The notes: generated by a model not told the origin, from the letters alone. Numbered from the stretch's first letter, positions 9,958 through 20,023 are shown. The stretch: DNA of 54,141 nucleotides from Chloroflexota bacterium (GCA_026710825.1 JAPOQH010000084.1:1-54141), one strand, 5' to 3'. A program made the numbers and translations.

Positions 9958-10617
9958 ATGACGACTGAACAACAAACCCAACCAGATCAAGAAGTCGAGA
10001 ACCAGGGAGGCGGACGGCGTCGGCGTCAGCAGGATTCCGCGGAAAGTAATGGCTCCAACGGAACTGCGCTCCCTCCACCGAGTTTCAAAATCCAATTCAG
10101 GGATGAAATCGTCCCAGCCATGGTCTCGGAGTTCGATTATTCGAGCCCGATGCAGGTGCCCAGACTCAGCAAGATTAATCTGAACATCGGTTTGGGCGAG
10201 GCTTTAACCAATGGCAGGGCCATGGAAAGTGCGGTACGCGATCTGACAACCATTTCGGGCCAAAAGCCGATCATCACCCGCGCCAGGCGCTCGATCGCCG
10301 GCTTCAAGGTACGGCAGGGGAACCCAATTGGCACGGCGGTAACACTCCGCGGCGATCGCATGTATTACTTCCTGGAGCGGTTGATCATCACCGCTCTACC
10401 GCGCATCCGAGACTTCCGCGGTATATCCCGGGGAGGCTTCGACGGCCGCGGCAATTTTTCCCTGGGTTTGCGTGAACAGATCGTATTCCCCGAGATCGAC
10501 TACAACAGCATCGACCGCCTCCGCGGATTGCAGGTAACGATTACTACGACCGCGAATAATGACGCGGAGGCAACCCGGTTGCTGGAACATTTCGGAATGC
10601 CCTTCATCCGGCAGTAA
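9958..10617 (+). CDS. rplE: 50S ribosomal protein L5 with N-terminal extension
   Basis: L5 binds 5S rRNA and contacts P-site tRNA. The core starts near [13 protein letters not shown] and has the conserved [30 protein letters not shown] and [10 protein letters not shown] segments. It is preceded by about 40 residues rich in Gln, Gly, Arg and Ser ([19 protein letters not shown]) that are not part of the usual family. I chose ATG 9958; a GTG at 9949 overlapping the rplX stop is an alternative. Confidence 0.95.
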   Translation: MTTEQQTQPDQEVENQGGGRRRRQQDSAESNGSNGTALPPPSFKIQFRDEIVPAMVSEFDYSSPMQVPRLSKINLNIGLGEALTNGRAMESAVRDLTTISGQKPIITRARRSIAGFKVRQGNPIGTAVTLRGDRMYYFLERLIITALPRIRDFRGISRGGFDGRGNFSLGLREQIVFPEIDYNSIDRLRGLQVTITTTANNDAEATRLLEHFGMPFIRQ

Positions 10618-10706
10618 GCCTCAAGATCAGAGGCGTTTGTCGCCAAATCGATGCGGTCCGACCAGAACGAGACATTCGACACCGTCAGAGCACGGGAGAA
10701 CGTATT

Positions 10707-11012
10707 TTGGCAAAAAAATCATCCATAGTAAAAAACGAGCGTCGGAAACGGACAGTTGCTAAGTACTCAGCGCAAAGGGCCGCGTTGCTAGCCCAAGCTC
10801 GCGACATATCCCGGCCCATGCGCGAACGATTCGAAGCAAGGCAACAACTCGCCCTTTTGCCACCCGATGCTAACCCCAATCGGATCCGCAATCGAGACGG
10901 CGCGACCGGGAGGCCTCGCGGGTACATCCGCCATTTTGGCCTGTCCCGAATTTCGTTCCGCGAAATGGCTCTCGATGGATTGTTGCCAGGCGTTCGTAAG
11001 GCCAGCTTGTGA
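10707..11012 (+). CDS. rpsN: 30S ribosomal protein S14, long zinc-free form
   Basis: S14 is a 30S head protein. Translation most likely starts at TTG 10707 (MAKKSSIVKNERRKR). The 101-residue product lacks the CxxC pairs of the short zinc-binding S14 and matches the long E. coli type, with ATGRPRGYIRHFGLSRISFRE near the C-terminus. An 89-base gap separates it from rplE. Confidence 0.95.
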   Translation: MAKKSSIVKNERRKRTVAKYSAQRAALLAQARDISRPMRERFEARQQLALLPPDANPNRIRNRDGATGRPRGYIRHFGLSRISFREMALDGLLPGVRKASL

Positions 11013-11094
11013 CAGTATCGAGTTCGAATGCATCGGGGCCGTTGACAGGCTACGTGATGACAACAAGTAACAACAGTAATGGAGCTCTGACGCG

Positions 11095-11493
11095 ATGCCC
11101 GTAAACGACCCAGTTGCAGATATGCTGACGCGCATACGCAATGCCATCCACGCGCGGCACCAATCAGTATTGGTACCCCAGTCCAAAATGAAAACCGCCA
11201 TCGCCGATATCTTGAAGTCTCAAGGTTACATCCGCGATTGGGATTCAGCCAGGAACCAGAAATTCCCGACCATGCGCATCCAACTTTTGTACAAGGATGA
11301 CGAACAAAACGCCATCAGGGGATTAAAACGCGTCAGCAAGCCAGGCCTTCGTGTGCACGTAGGTCGCGGAGAAATCCCCCGGGTCTACGGCGGATTGGGC
11401 ATCGCAATCGTATCAACCTCCCAAGGGATGATGACCGGGTACGAAGCCTGGCGCAAGGGCATCGGAGGAGAATTGGTCTGCTATGTCTGGTAA
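11095..11493 (+). CDS. rpsH: 30S ribosomal protein S8
   Basis: S8 binds the central domain of 16S rRNA and in E. coli represses the spc operon. The 132 residues begin MPVNDPVADMLTRIRNA and end with the STSQGMMTGYEAWRKGIGGE signature. The last 11 bases overlap the start of rplF, which suggests coupled translation. Confidence 0.98.
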   Translation: MPVNDPVADMLTRIRNAIHARHQSVLVPQSKMKTAIADILKSQGYIRDWDSARNQKFPTMRIQLLYKDDEQNAIRGLKRVSKPGLRVHVGRGEIPRVYGGLGIAIVSTSQGMMTGYEAWRKGIGGELVCYVW

Positions 11494-12097
11494 TGAAATT
11501 ATGATCAGTTCCGGCGTCGCGGAGCGCGTGGCCCCCGAAGAGCGCCCGCTTTCCCGCGTTGGTCGGCAGCCCATACCGATCCCCCAGGGCGTAACTGTTG
11601 AAGTGATCTACGGGGGCGTCATCATCACTGGTCCTCGGGGAACAGTTACGCAGAAGTACCACCCCGAGGTCAATGTCAGGGCCGACGGCGATGAGATCAT
11701 CGTGGAGCGCTTGACCGATCGGAAGTTCCACCACTCGTTGCACGGCTTGACTCGTTCCCTGATTGCAAATGCGGTGGTCGGAGTTACCGAGGGTTACAAC
11801 CGTACATTGGAATTGATGGGGGTCGGATACCGCGTACAACAAAACGGTGCCGGTATCACCCTGAGCGTAGGATACAGCCACACCGTCGACATCTTCCCCG
11901 AAGACGGCCTGATCATGGAAGTAGAAGGGAATAACCGCGTTCACGTTTCCGGTGTCGACAAGCAGAAAGTGGGCCAACTGGCTGCCAAAGTCCGCAAGGT
12001 GCGGCCCCCAAACGCCTACAAGGAAAAAGGGATTCGTTACCAGAACGAAGTCCTGCGCCTGAAGCCTGGGAAGGCCGCAGCTCGGCGCGCCGTGTAG
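11483..12097 (+). CDS. rplF: 50S ribosomal protein L6
   Basis: L6 lies near the factor-binding site of the 50S subunit. Two L6 repeats are present (SRVGRQPIPIPQGV near residue 30 and the C-terminal repeat with RKVRPPNAYKEKGIRY). The 204-residue product carries about 25 extra N-terminal residues; no start codon lies immediately before SRVG, so the extension appears real. Confidence 0.95.
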   Translation: MSGNEIMISSGVAERVAPEERPLSRVGRQPIPIPQGVTVEVIYGGVIITGPRGTVTQKYHPEVNVRADGDEIIVERLTDRKFHHSLHGLTRSLIANAVVGVTEGYNRTLELMGVGYRVQQNGAGITLSVGYSHTVDIFPEDGLIMEVEGNNRVHVSGVDKQKVGQLAAKVRKVRPPNAYKEKGIRYQNEVLRLKPGKAAARRAV

Positions 12098-12136
12098 CGT
12101 ACTCAATGAACGATCGAATTTGAGAGCACCAAGACT

Positions 12137-12496
12137 ATGCCGAAAGACAAGGATGCCCGGAAACTGCGAGTCGTACGACACCGCCGGGTTAGGAACAAAG
12201 TAATTGGGACGGCTGAACGGCCACGACTTTGCGTATTTCGCAGCCTGAAAGGCATCTACGCCCAGGTCATTGACGATGCGCAGGGGCATACACTCGCCCA
12301 CGCGTCCAGCCGCGAATTGACACCCGCAGACGACACGTCGAAAACTTCGGCCTCAGTCGCAGTGGGGAAGTTGGTCGCAGAACGAGCGATCGCCGCAGGG
12401 ATTTCCGCAGTAGTTTTCGACCGCGGCGGTTACCAATTCCATGGCCGCGTGAAAGCATTGGCTGATGCAGCCCGGGAAGGAGGGCTTAAGTTCTGA
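12137..12496 (+). CDS. rplR: 50S ribosomal protein L18
   Basis: L18 carries 5S rRNA into the large subunit together with L5. The 119 residues include [20 protein letters not shown] and the C-terminal [26 protein letters not shown], both family hallmarks. Its TGA overlaps the rpsE ATG in TGATG. Confidence 0.97.
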   Translation: MPKDKDARKLRVVRHRRVRNKVIGTAERPRLCVFRSLKGIYAQVIDDAQGHTLAHASSRELTPADDTSKTSASVAVGKLVAERAIAAGISAVVFDRGGYQFHGRVKALADAAREGGLKF

Positions 12497-13323
12497 TGGT
12501 ATCTCCAGCAACCCGCAGAGGTGAACGCAGCGACCGTGGCGGCGGTGAGCGCCGAGGCGGACGTGGTGGGCGTGGCCGCGATCGAGATCAGCGGCAACGT
12601 GAAGATGATAGTGGTGGTTTCAGCGAGCGGGTTGTCCACACCCGTCGCATCGCCAAGGTAGTCAAAGGCGGCCGCAGGCTCCGATTCAACGCGTTGGTGG
12701 TCATCGGCGACGGACAGGGCCGAGTCGGCGCAGGAATGGGAAAGGCTTTGGCGATCCCTGACGCGGTGCGAAAAGGGACCGCGGTTGCTCGCCGCAGCAC
12801 CGTTACCATCCCCATCAAAGGCAGCACTATTCCTCACGAAATTTCCGTCCGCAAGGGCGCATCGATCGTGATCATCAAACCGGCTCCGCTAGGTACCGGG
12901 GTCATTGCCGCCGGTGCGATGCGCGCCATGCTCGAGTTGGGCGGCGTGCAGGACGTGGTGGGAAAGTCCCTCGGTTCACGTAATCCTATCAACATCGTCC
13001 AGGCCACTTTGGAAGCCCTCAGTTTGCTGAGGGATCCCGAAACCGAACGCGCCAATCGGCTGGGGCTCAACCGACCCGAAACCAACGGCGCGGTTGGCTC
13101 CGCTCAAGCTGAAACCTCCGATGAGGCTCCCAGCGCTACAGAGGCACCGGTCGCTGAAGCACCCGCCCCGACGGCGGAACCGGAACCTCCCGTCGCCGAA
13201 TCGGCAGCGCCGACAGAGGCCAGCACACCAAGCGAGGCTCCGGCGGTGGCCAATCCTTCAGATGGTGACATCGCTCAACCAACGGAACCAACGTCTGAAA
13301 CCGACGCCAACCCATCTGCCTAG
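12496..13323 (+). CDS. rpsE: 30S ribosomal protein S5 with long low-complexity tails
   Basis: S5 acts in translational fidelity and mRNA unwinding. The double-stranded RNA-binding core is about residues 45-200 (RIAKVVKGGRRLRFNALVV, GSTIPHEI, GAMRAMLELGGVQDVV). The first ~40 residues are Arg/Gly-rich. The last ~75 are Ala/Pro/Glu/Thr-rich and repetitive (EAPSATEAPVAEAPAP). Total length is 275 against about 167 in E. coli. It overlaps the rplR stop. Confidence 0.95.
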   Translation: MVSPATRRGERSDRGGGERRGGRGGRGRDRDQRQREDDSGGFSERVVHTRRIAKVVKGGRRLRFNALVVIGDGQGRVGAGMGKALAIPDAVRKGTAVARRSTVTIPIKGSTIPHEISVRKGASIVIIKPAPLGTGVIAAGAMRAMLELGGVQDVVGKSLGSRNPINIVQATLEALSLLRDPETERANRLGLNRPETNGAVGSAQAETSDEAPSATEAPVAEAPAPTAEPEPPVAESAAPTEASTPSEAPAVANPSDGDIAQPTEPTSETDANPSA

Positions 13324-13343
13324 AGCAGCGATCGAGCACTGAT

Positions 13344-13526
13344 ATGGCACAGATTAAAATTACCTGGAAAAAAAGTTGCATTGGTAGGCCTTCCTATCAG
13401 CGACGTATCGTAGAATCTTTGGGTTTGAAAAGGCTCAACCACTCAGTCGTGCATCATGACAGCCCAACCATCATGGGCATGGTGAAGAAGGTCCAGCACC
13501 TCGTAGTGGTGGAACCGGCTGAATGA
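13344..13526 (+). CDS. rpmD: 50S ribosomal protein L30
   Basis: A 60-residue L30, found in the bacterial order between rpsE and rplO. The pattern IKITWKKSCIGRPSYQRR followed by SLGLKRLNHSVVHHDSPT and a final VKKVQHLVVVE matches the family. Confidence 0.95.
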   Translation: MAQIKITWKKSCIGRPSYQRRIVESLGLKRLNHSVVHHDSPTIMGMVKKVQHLVVVEPAE

Positions 13527-13578
13527 GCGAAATCCTCCCGATGCAACCTCCCGCCAGTATTGGAGCAAATTACCTACC

Positions 13579-14025
13579 ATGATGGAGCACGACATATCAC
13601 CGCCAAAAGGGTCACGCCGGAACCGGAAGCGGGTTGGGCGCGGTGATGCCGCTGGCGGTGGCAGCTATGCTGGCCGCGGTTTGAAGGGACAGAAATCCCG
13701 GTCAGGAAAAGGACTCCGGCCAGGATTTGAAGGCGGTCAACTGCCCCTGATCAAGGGTCTGCCGATGAAGCGCGGCTTCAACAACCGCTACAAAACCTAC
13801 TACGCCTTGGTGAATCTGAACACACTGGAGGAGCGCTTCGAGTCCGGCGATCGGGTTACTCCAGAGCTGTTGCACGGGTTGAACATCGTGCGCAGGACCA
13901 ACCTGCCCATTAAAGTGGTCGGGGACGGGGAACTCGGACACCCTCTCACCGTGGTTGCTCATAAATTCACCGCCTCGGCTCGCGCCAAGATTGAGGCGGC
14001 CGGCGGCGTGGCAGAAGAGATCTAA
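13579..14025 (+). CDS. rplO: 50S ribosomal protein L15
   Basis: L15 is a late-assembling 50S protein contacting several 23S domains. The Gly/Arg-rich N-terminus (GSRRNRKRVGRGDAAGGG, then GRGLKGQKSRSG) and the C-terminal VVAHKFTASARAKIEAAGG are typical; 148 residues is normal. It directly precedes secY. Confidence 0.97.
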   Translation: MMEHDISPPKGSRRNRKRVGRGDAAGGGSYAGRGLKGQKSRSGKGLRPGFEGGQLPLIKGLPMKRGFNNRYKTYYALVNLNTLEERFESGDRVTPELLHGLNIVRRTNLPIKVVGDGELGHPLTVVAHKFTASARAKIEAAGGVAEEI

Positions 14026-14064
14026 ACGATTCGTTTTGCGGAATCGGCGCGAGTTAGCTAAGGC

Positions 14065-15396
14065 ATGATCCAGTCAGAAGTGCAGGGCGGCGGACGGTGG
14101 CCGCGGTTAGTTCAGGCTGCTATTGACGCGTTCAGCGTGCCTGACCTCAGGGCAAAGATCCTCTTTACCCTGGGCATGCTGGCGTTATACAGGCTGGTCG
14201 CCCATATCCCGATTCCAGGGCTCGACGCGGGCGCGTTGGACAACCTGTTCAGTAACAACCAGCTGTTGGGGTTCCTGGACCTGTTTTCCGGTGGCGCTCT
14301 GCGGCGCATGAGCATCGTGGCGCTGGGCGTGTTCCCATATATCACCGCCTCGATCATCATGCAGTTGCTGACGCCTGTCATACCGGCGCTGCAGAATATG
14401 TCCCGAGAAGGTGAATCCGGTCGCATCAAGATGAACCGGATCACTCATTGGGGTACCGTGCCCATCGCCGTTGCTCAGGCATTCGCGCAGCTTGTCCTGT
14501 TGCAACAAGCTAACGTGCTGACCAACGTTGGGTTCACCGGTGATGCGTTCCTGCCCACGGTGGCGGCTGTACTGTCTATGACTGCAGGGACCATGTTCCT
14601 GGTATGGCTCGGCGAACTGATCACGGAACGCGGCATCGGCAACGGCATCTCGCTCATCATATTCGCGGGTATAGTCGTCGGTTTCCCGGGACTGCTAGCG
14701 ACCAGCTTCCTAGATCGCGACAACATCATCGGTATCTTCTTCTTTGCATTGATCGGCCTCGTAATCATCGCTTTGATCGTTGTGTTCAACGAGGCTCACC
14801 GACGTATTCCGGTTCAATATGGCCGCAGCATCTTTCGAGGCGGTCAAATGTATCGGCAATCTGGCTCAACATATATACCGTTGCGCATCAACTCCGCCGG
14901 GATGATACCTCTGATTTTCGCTTTCTCAATCGTGATCTTGCCCGGTACCGTGGCACAGTACCTGAGCTCCGCTGGCGGGTTCCTGGGTAACGTCGCCGGT
15001 AACATGCAGACTGCTTTGAGTCCGACCGGCCCCATCTACTGGGTGCTGGCATTTGTCCTGGTCGTTGCGTTCACCTTCTTCTACACCCTGGTTGTGTTCC
15101 AGCAGCAGAACATAGCGGAAAATCTGCAACGAAATGGAGGCTTTGTCCTAGGGATTCGGCCCGGGCGTCCCACCCAGGACTACTTGAACCGGGTTATAGT
15201 TCGCCTCACCTTGGGCGGAGCGTTATTCCTTGGATTCATTGCCATAGTTCCTTACCTCGCATCCCTGGTGACCAACGTCGAAGCGATAGCCCTCAGTAGC
15301 ACCAGTCTGCTCATCATGGTCGGCGTCGGACTCGACACGCTGCGGCAGTTGGAGGCCCAACTGATGATGCGCAACTACGAGGGATTCCTGCGATGA
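14065..15396 (+). CDS. secY: protein translocase subunit SecY
   Basis: SecY is the channel of the Sec translocon in the inner membrane. At 443 residues it shows about ten hydrophobic segments. It has the conserved PIPGLDAGAL region after the first segment, a plug-region sequence, FSGGALRRMSIVALGVFPYI, and the cytoplasmic loop RRIPVQYGRS. Near the end lies GIRPGRPTQDYLNRV. The stop overlaps the adk start by four bases (ATGA). Confidence 0.98.
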   Translation: MIQSEVQGGGRWPRLVQAAIDAFSVPDLRAKILFTLGMLALYRLVAHIPIPGLDAGALDNLFSNNQLLGFLDLFSGGALRRMSIVALGVFPYITASIIMQLLTPVIPALQNMSREGESGRIKMNRITHWGTVPIAVAQAFAQLVLLQQANVLTNVGFTGDAFLPTVAAVLSMTAGTMFLVWLGELITERGIGNGISLIIFAGIVVGFPGLLATSFLDRDNIIGIFFFALIGLVIIALIVVFNEAHRRIPVQYGRSIFRGGQMYRQSGSTYIPLRINSAGMIPLIFAFSIVILPGTVAQYLSSAGGFLGNVAGNMQTALSPTGPIYWVLAFVLVVAFTFFYTLVVFQQQNIAENLQRNGGFVLGIRPGRPTQDYLNRVIVRLTLGGALFLGFIAIVPYLASLVTNVEAIALSSTSLLIMVGVGLDTLRQLEAQLMMRNYEGFLR

Positions 15397-16082
15397 CCCG
15401 CATCGGCGTTGCGACCAACTTGCGGTTGATTCTCTTGGGCCCACCGGGAGCCGGCAAGGGAACTCAGGCCCTGTTGCTCAAGGAACAACTGGAAATCGAG
15501 CATGTCAGCTCAGGCGACCTCTTTCGCCATCATCTATCCAACGGCACCGAACTCGGTGAAATAGCTCGTGGGTACATGAACCAAGGAGCCTTAGTGCCTG
15601 ACGAGGTAACAATCGGCATGGTGTTGGGCCGCGTTCGGTCTATGCCCACCGGGCAAGGATTCATGCTGGACGGATTTCCTCGCAACACCAACCAAGCCGA
15701 GGCGCTGGATGGCGCGCTGGAGCAACGAGGCCAGAAAATCGACCGCGCGGTGCATATCAGCGTACCTGACGATGAACTGATTCGCCGGCTCAGTAACCGC
15801 TACATCTGTCGAAAATGCCAGAAACCCTTTACCCGCACGCCTGCGTCTGGCGAGCCGCCCAAAAGTTGCAACGAATGTGCGGACGGCGGGGAAATCTATC
15901 AGCGTGATGACGATACCCCGTATGCGGTGGCTAACCGTTTGATCGTGTACCATCAGGAAACGGCTCCGGTGCTCGACTTCTATCGCGACGCGGGGCTGTT
16001 GGCCACCATACCAGGGGAAGGAACTGTCGAAACGGTCAACAAGTCGGTGCTCGCCGCATTGGGCTTGACGGTTGAGGTATAA
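15393..16082 (+). CDS. adk: adenylate kinase, zinc-LID type
   Basis: Interconverts ATP and AMP with two ADP. The P-loop GPPGAGKGT is near residue 14, and the AMP-binding FMLDGFPRNTNQAEAL motif near 90. The LID carries two Cys pairs (CRKC and CNEC), predicting a structural zinc. At 229 residues it is slightly long. The secY-adk-map order is the classical spc-operon end. Confidence 0.97.
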   Translation: MTRIGVATNLRLILLGPPGAGKGTQALLLKEQLEIEHVSSGDLFRHHLSNGTELGEIARGYMNQGALVPDEVTIGMVLGRVRSMPTGQGFMLDGFPRNTNQAEALDGALEQRGQKIDRAVHISVPDDELIRRLSNRYICRKCQKPFTRTPASGEPPKSCNECADGGEIYQRDDDTPYAVANRLIVYHQETAPVLDFYRDAGLLATIPGEGTVETVNKSVLAALGLTVEV

Positions 16083-16087
16083 TCATA

Positions 16088-16897
16088 ATGGTGGAAAACC
16101 AGACAAAACGGAAAACAGCTTCCAATTCACCGTCTTCGTACACGGGCGGAATTACTATCAAGTCCCGACGTGAAATGGAAGCCATGGAGCGCGCCGGCGC
16201 CATCGTTGGATCCACCCTTGCTCTCCTCAAGCGCTCGGTCGAACCCGGCATGACCACCGCCGACCTGAACCGGATCGCCGAAAAAAATATCAGGAGCATG
16301 GGAGCCGTCCCCGCTTTCTTGGGTTACCAGGGTTTCCCCGGCACGATCTGTGCGTCCGTGAACGAGGAAATCGTTCATGGCATCCCCGGTAAGCGCGTCC
16401 TCAAAGAGGGCGACATTATAAAAATGGATTGCGGCGCTACCATCGATGGATTCATCGGCGACGCAGCGATTTCAGTGCCGGTCGGGGAAATCGATGAAGC
16501 GACACAACGCCTTCTGGACGACACCAGGGCGAGCCTCTACGAAGGCATCGCGGCGGCCCAACCCGGTAACAGGATCGGCGACATTGGCGCGGCGGTGGAA
16601 GGCTACGCCTCAGAACGCGGCTACGGTGTGGTTCGCCAATTCGTCGGGCACGGTATCGGTCGCTTCCTTCACGAGGACCCGCAGGTTCCCAATTACGGGG
16701 AGGCGGGCAAGGGCGTCCTACTCAGGCCTGGAATGTGCATCTGCATCGAGCCCATGTTGAACATGGGCACAGAAGACACAAAGATTCTGGATGACGATTG
16801 GACGGTCGTTACTGCCGATGGAGCGATGTCCGCTCACTTTGAGCACACGCTGGCGATCACCAAGGACGGACCAAAAATTTTGACTTTGCACGACTGA
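16088..16897 (+). CDS. map: methionine aminopeptidase type I
   Basis: Removes the initiator Met from nascent proteins using a dimetal site. The ligands can be placed: Asp in [10 protein letters not shown] and in IGDAAIS, His in [12 protein letters not shown], Glu in CIEPMLN, and Glu in [12 protein letters not shown]. The length is 269 residues, with about 15 residues before the family core. It lies five bases after adk. Confidence 0.97.
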   Translation: MVENQTKRKTASNSPSSYTGGITIKSRREMEAMERAGAIVGSTLALLKRSVEPGMTTADLNRIAEKNIRSMGAVPAFLGYQGFPGTICASVNEEIVHGIPGKRVLKEGDIIKMDCGATIDGFIGDAAISVPVGEIDEATQRLLDDTRASLYEGIAAAQPGNRIGDIGAAVEGYASERGYGVVRQFVGHGIGRFLHEDPQVPNYGEAGKGVLLRPGMCICIEPMLNMGTEDTKILDDDWTVVTADGAMSAHFEHTLAITKDGPKILTLHD

Positions 16898-16955
16898 TTC
16901 CCACATCGGCTGTATTCAATCCCGAGAGACCGCAACAACAAAAGTAGGCTTATTT

Positions 16956-17174
16956 ATGGCAAAAAAAGAAGCGATCGAGGTTGAGGCACAGGTAACCGAA
17001 GCCCTGCCCAACGGGATGTTCCGAGTGGAATTGCCCAACGATCACCAGGTCCTGGCTCACATCTCGGGAAAAATCCGCATGCACTTCATTCGGGTATTGC
17101 CGGGAGACCGTGTCTTGGTGGAACTATCACCGTATGACCTGAGTCGGGGCCGGATCACCTATCGGTTCAAGTAA
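16956..17174 (+). CDS. infA: translation initiation factor IF-1
   Basis: IF-1 blocks the A site during initiation. The 72-residue OB-fold protein contains [35 protein letters not shown] and the final [13 protein letters not shown], all diagnostic. It precedes rpmJ as in many bacteria. Confidence 0.98.
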   Translation: MAKKEAIEVEAQVTEALPNGMFRVELPNDHQVLAHISGKIRMHFIRVLPGDRVLVELSPYDLSRGRITYRFK

Positions 17175-17193
17175 TCGTGAAGGACATTCTGAA

Positions 17194-17307
17194 ATGAAAG
17201 TGTCGGCATCAGTGAAACCGCGCTGCGATCGTTGTCGGATTATCCGCCGCAAGGGCAGGGTCCGCATCATCTGCGTTAACACCAAACATGCCCAGCGCCA
17301 AGGCTGA
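17194..17307 (+). CDS. rpmJ: 50S ribosomal protein L36
   Basis: A 37-codon gene, starting [14 protein letters not shown] and continuing with [13 protein letters not shown] and NTKHAQRQG. The zinc ligands Cys, Cys, Cys and His (CDRC, C, H) are complete, so this is the zinc-binding form. It lies between infA and rpsM, its normal position. Confidence 0.97.
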   Translation: MKVSASVKPRCDRCRIIRRKGRVRIICVNTKHAQRQG

Positions 17308-17390
17308 GATACCTAGCAACATGGTCCAGAGCCGTAACCGGTTTTGGTTCGCCGGAAATATCCAATCTCAGACCACCCAGGAGAGGAATC

Positions 17391-17783
17391 ATGGTTCGTA
17401 TCGCGGGAGTTGACGTACCGGACCGCAAGCGCGCTCACATTGCGCTCCGCAGCATCTACGGCATAGGGCCAACCAAGGCCATCGAAATCGTTGGCAAAGC
17501 CAACTTGGACGTCGACATGCCTCCGCGCATGAGCGACCTCTCCGAGGATCAACTCGACAGGATCCGGGTCATCGTTGACCAAGACTACATTACCGAGGGT
17601 GACCTACGACGGGAACACAACGAAAATATCCGTCGGCTCATTGACATCGGCAGCTACCGCGGTTTGCGGCATCGTCGCAACCTCCCCGTACACGGCCAAC
17701 GCACCCGGACCAATGCCCGCTCACGCAAGGGAGCCCGACGGACGGTTGCTGGGCGCGGCCGCCGCACGGGTGGTAAGAAGTAG
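17391..17783 (+). CDS. rpsM: 30S ribosomal protein S13
   Basis: S13 contacts the 50S subunit and P-site tRNA. The 130 residues start MVRIAGVDVPDRKRAHIAL, contain the helix-two-turn-helix region, and end with GQRTRTNARSRKGARRTVAG and a basic tail. GGAGAGGAATC precedes the ATG. It opens the alpha operon block. Confidence 0.98.
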   Translation: MVRIAGVDVPDRKRAHIALRSIYGIGPTKAIEIVGKANLDVDMPPRMSDLSEDQLDRIRVIVDQDYITEGDLRREHNENIRRLIDIGSYRGLRHRRNLPVHGQRTRTNARSRKGARRTVAGRGRRTGGKK

Positions 17784-17845
17784 ACCCATAGCGGTCAACC
17801 ATACCGAACAACTCAACAGAAAACGCATCCGAGAGGTAACCCTAG

Positions 17846-18229
17846 ATGCCACGACCACGCGCCCGCAGGCGAGAACGTCGGTCCATACCCCAGGGCCGCG
17901 CTTATATCTACTCCACGTTCAACAACACGTTGGTCAGCTTGACTGACCCCGACGGGAATGTGGTCGCGTCTACCAGCTCCGGGACCGTCGGTTTCCGTGG
18001 ATCCAGAAAGGGCACCGCTTTCGCAGCGCAGCGTGCCGCAGAGCAAGCAGCCAGGCGTGGCGTCGATATGGGCATGCGGAACATCGACGTATACATCAAA
18101 GGACCAGGATCGGGGCGGGAGCCGGCAATCCGTGCGTTGCAGGGTGCCGGGCTGTACGTTACCAGTATCAGGGACGTCACTCCCATTCCTCACAATGGAG
18201 TCCGACCACCTAAACGTCGCAGAGTCTGA
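17846..18229 (+). CDS. rpsK: 30S ribosomal protein S11
   Basis: S11 forms part of the platform near the mRNA exit. The 127-residue product has a basic N-terminus, then [20 protein letters not shown] and the C-terminal [18 protein letters not shown] signature. It lies between rpsM and rpsD as expected. Confidence 0.98.
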   Translation: MPRPRARRRERRSIPQGRAYIYSTFNNTLVSLTDPDGNVVASTSSGTVGFRGSRKGTAFAAQRAAEQAARRGVDMGMRNIDVYIKGPGSGREPAIRALQGAGLYVTSIRDVTPIPHNGVRPPKRRRV

Positions 18230-18247
18230 CGAGTCGCCGAACCGCGC

Positions 18248-18267
18248 ACTCCGGCTCTCGCCGGAGT
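18248..18267 (+). other. perfect stem-loop upstream of rpsD
   Basis: ACTCCGGC (18248-18255), loop TCTC, and GCCGGAGT (18260-18267), then TTGAATT. It lies 31 bases before the S4 start. S4 autoregulates its own operon in several bacteria through leader RNA; a similar role here is inference. Confidence 0.6.
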
Positions 18268-18298
18268 TTGAATTCGAACCACCAACGGAAAGAGTGTA

Positions 18299-18925
18299 AT
18301 GGGAAGATATACAGGACCATCATGCCGGCTCTGTCGCCGTGCCGGCGAAAAACTTTTCCTCAAGGGAGATCGCTGTTTTTCGCCACGATGCGCTATTGAA
18401 CGACGCCACATCCCGCCAGGAGGCGGTGGCAACCGGCGCCGGAGAGTCTCCGACTACGGGGTACACTTGCGCGAAAAGCAGAAGGCCCGTCAGATGTACG
18501 GTGTCATGGAAAGCCAATTCCGGAAATACATGAACGATGCTTTCAACACGCCTGGCATCTCCGGAAACAACCTGCTCCGCACGTTGGAGCGTCGTCTGGA
18601 CAACGTCATATACCACTTTGGGTTCGCGGATTCACGGAAGCAAGCGCGCCAGATGGTGCAACATGGTCATTTCGCGGTAAACGGCCGGAAAACCGACATA
18701 CCGTCGTTCCTGGTCAAGCCTGGGCAGACCATCTCATGGACGGAGAGTTCGAAAAACCGTGAATTTTTCTCTGACCGCACGGACGGATTGCCACGACGCA
18801 CGTTGCCAACCTGGCTAACCCTAGATCTCGCCAAAATGGAAGGTGAGGTCGTATCAATGCCGCCAGACAACGAACTGCCTGACACTATCAATTCCCGCCT
18901 CATCGTCGAGTTCTACTCGAGGTAG
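18299..18925 (+). CDS. rpsD: 30S ribosomal protein S4
   Basis: S4 nucleates 30S body assembly. The 208 residues begin MGRYTGPSCRLCRRAGEKL with a Cys pair, continue with an S4 domain (RTLERRLDNVIYHFGFADSR, QMVQHGHFAVNGRK) and end in the usual IVEFYSR. It lies seven bases before rpoA. Confidence 0.98.
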   Translation: MGRYTGPSCRLCRRAGEKLFLKGDRCFSPRCAIERRHIPPGGGGNRRRRVSDYGVHLREKQKARQMYGVMESQFRKYMNDAFNTPGISGNNLLRTLERRLDNVIYHFGFADSRKQARQMVQHGHFAVNGRKTDIPSFLVKPGQTISWTESSKNREFFSDRTDGLPRRTLPTWLTLDLAKMEGEVVSMPPDNELPDTINSRLIVEFYSR

Positions 18926-18932
18926 CCACTGA

Positions 18933-20021
18933 ATGTTAAATCCCCAAATTCTCCCGCCGATGCGGGAATCGGAACCCGAAATCCCAACCCCTTCAATCAG
19001 GGTAATTGAAAGCAACGACACCTACGCTTGCGTCGCGTTGGAGCCGTTGGAACGCGGGTTCGCTACAACGGTGGGGAACCCGTTGCGCCGGTTGCTCCTG
19101 AGTTCCATCCAGGGCACCGCAGTGACGTGGGTCAAAATTGAAGACATACCCCACGAGTACACGGTAATACCCGGCGTCAAAGAAGAGGTGATGGATCTCC
19201 TGTTGAGCATCAAGCGCATCAGGATCCACGCCCTGGCGAAGCGCCCGGGTAAAATGCGGTTGGACGTCTCCGGGGAAGGCAGAGTGTGCGCCGGGGACAT
19301 ATCAACGGCCAGCGACTTCCAAATAGTCAATCCTGAATTGCACCTCGCAACGTTGGACAGTCCGGACGTCTCTCTATCCATCGAATTCAACGTCGAATCA
19401 GGGAAGGGTTATCAACAGGTAACCCAGGGAGATAGCGCATCCGGGCTGCCGGTTGGAGTGCTGCCGGTCGATGCCATCTACAATCCGGTCCGCAGAGTTG
19501 AATACTCTGTAGAGCGTATGATGGTGGGACAACAGACCGACTGGGAACGCCTGATTCTCCAGGTATGGACGGATGGAGCGATAACACCACTCGCTGCAAT
19601 CCAGGAAGCCTCGGAGAACTTGGTCCAACATTTCTTCATGTTCAACCAGCTCAGCCGCCCCGGCGATGTTGCGCTGGATACTGCCAACCTTTCGGTGGCA
19701 TCAGAGGTGTATCTGATGCCCATCGAGCGACTTGATTTGTCGTCGCGCACGCTGAACTGCCTGAAACGGGCAAAGTTGGATCGCGTTGGACAGGTACTGG
19801 ATCTCAGCACCGAAGACCTGCTTAATATTCGCAACTTCGGGCAGAAATCGTTGGAAGAATTGCAAGCGAAACTGGCCGAACTCGGTGTGAGCTCCTCCGG
19901 TCCCGGAGAGGATCTATCAACCGAGCCAGGATTCGCCGAAGAAGTCAGAACCATCACCGGAGGATCACTGGTATTCGATCCCGACGATGATGACCTCGAT
20001 TATGACGAAGACGGAGAGTAA
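18933..20021 (+). CDS. rpoA: DNA-directed RNA polymerase subunit alpha
   Basis: Alpha dimerises to nucleate RNA polymerase assembly, and its C-terminal domain binds UP elements and activators. The N-terminal domain carries [21 protein letters not shown] near residue 45. The C-terminal domain is seen as [12 protein letters not shown] and [12 protein letters not shown] near residues 270-310. The product is 362 residues, longer than E. coli (329), with an acidic tail ending [12 protein letters not shown]. Confidence 0.98.
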   Translation: MLNPQILPPMRESEPEIPTPSIRVIESNDTYACVALEPLERGFATTVGNPLRRLLLSSIQGTAVTWVKIEDIPHEYTVIPGVKEEVMDLLLSIKRIRIHALAKRPGKMRLDVSGEGRVCAGDISTASDFQIVNPELHLATLDSPDVSLSIEFNVESGKGYQQVTQGDSASGLPVGVLPVDAIYNPVRRVEYSVERMMVGQQTDWERLILQVWTDGAITPLAAIQEASENLVQHFFMFNQLSRPGDVALDTANLSVASEVYLMPIERLDLSSRTLNCLKRAKLDRVGQVLDLSTEDLLNIRNFGQKSLEELQAKLAELGVSSSGPGEDLSTEPGFAEEVRTITGGSLVFDPDDDDLDYDEDGE

Positions 20022-20023
20022 CG

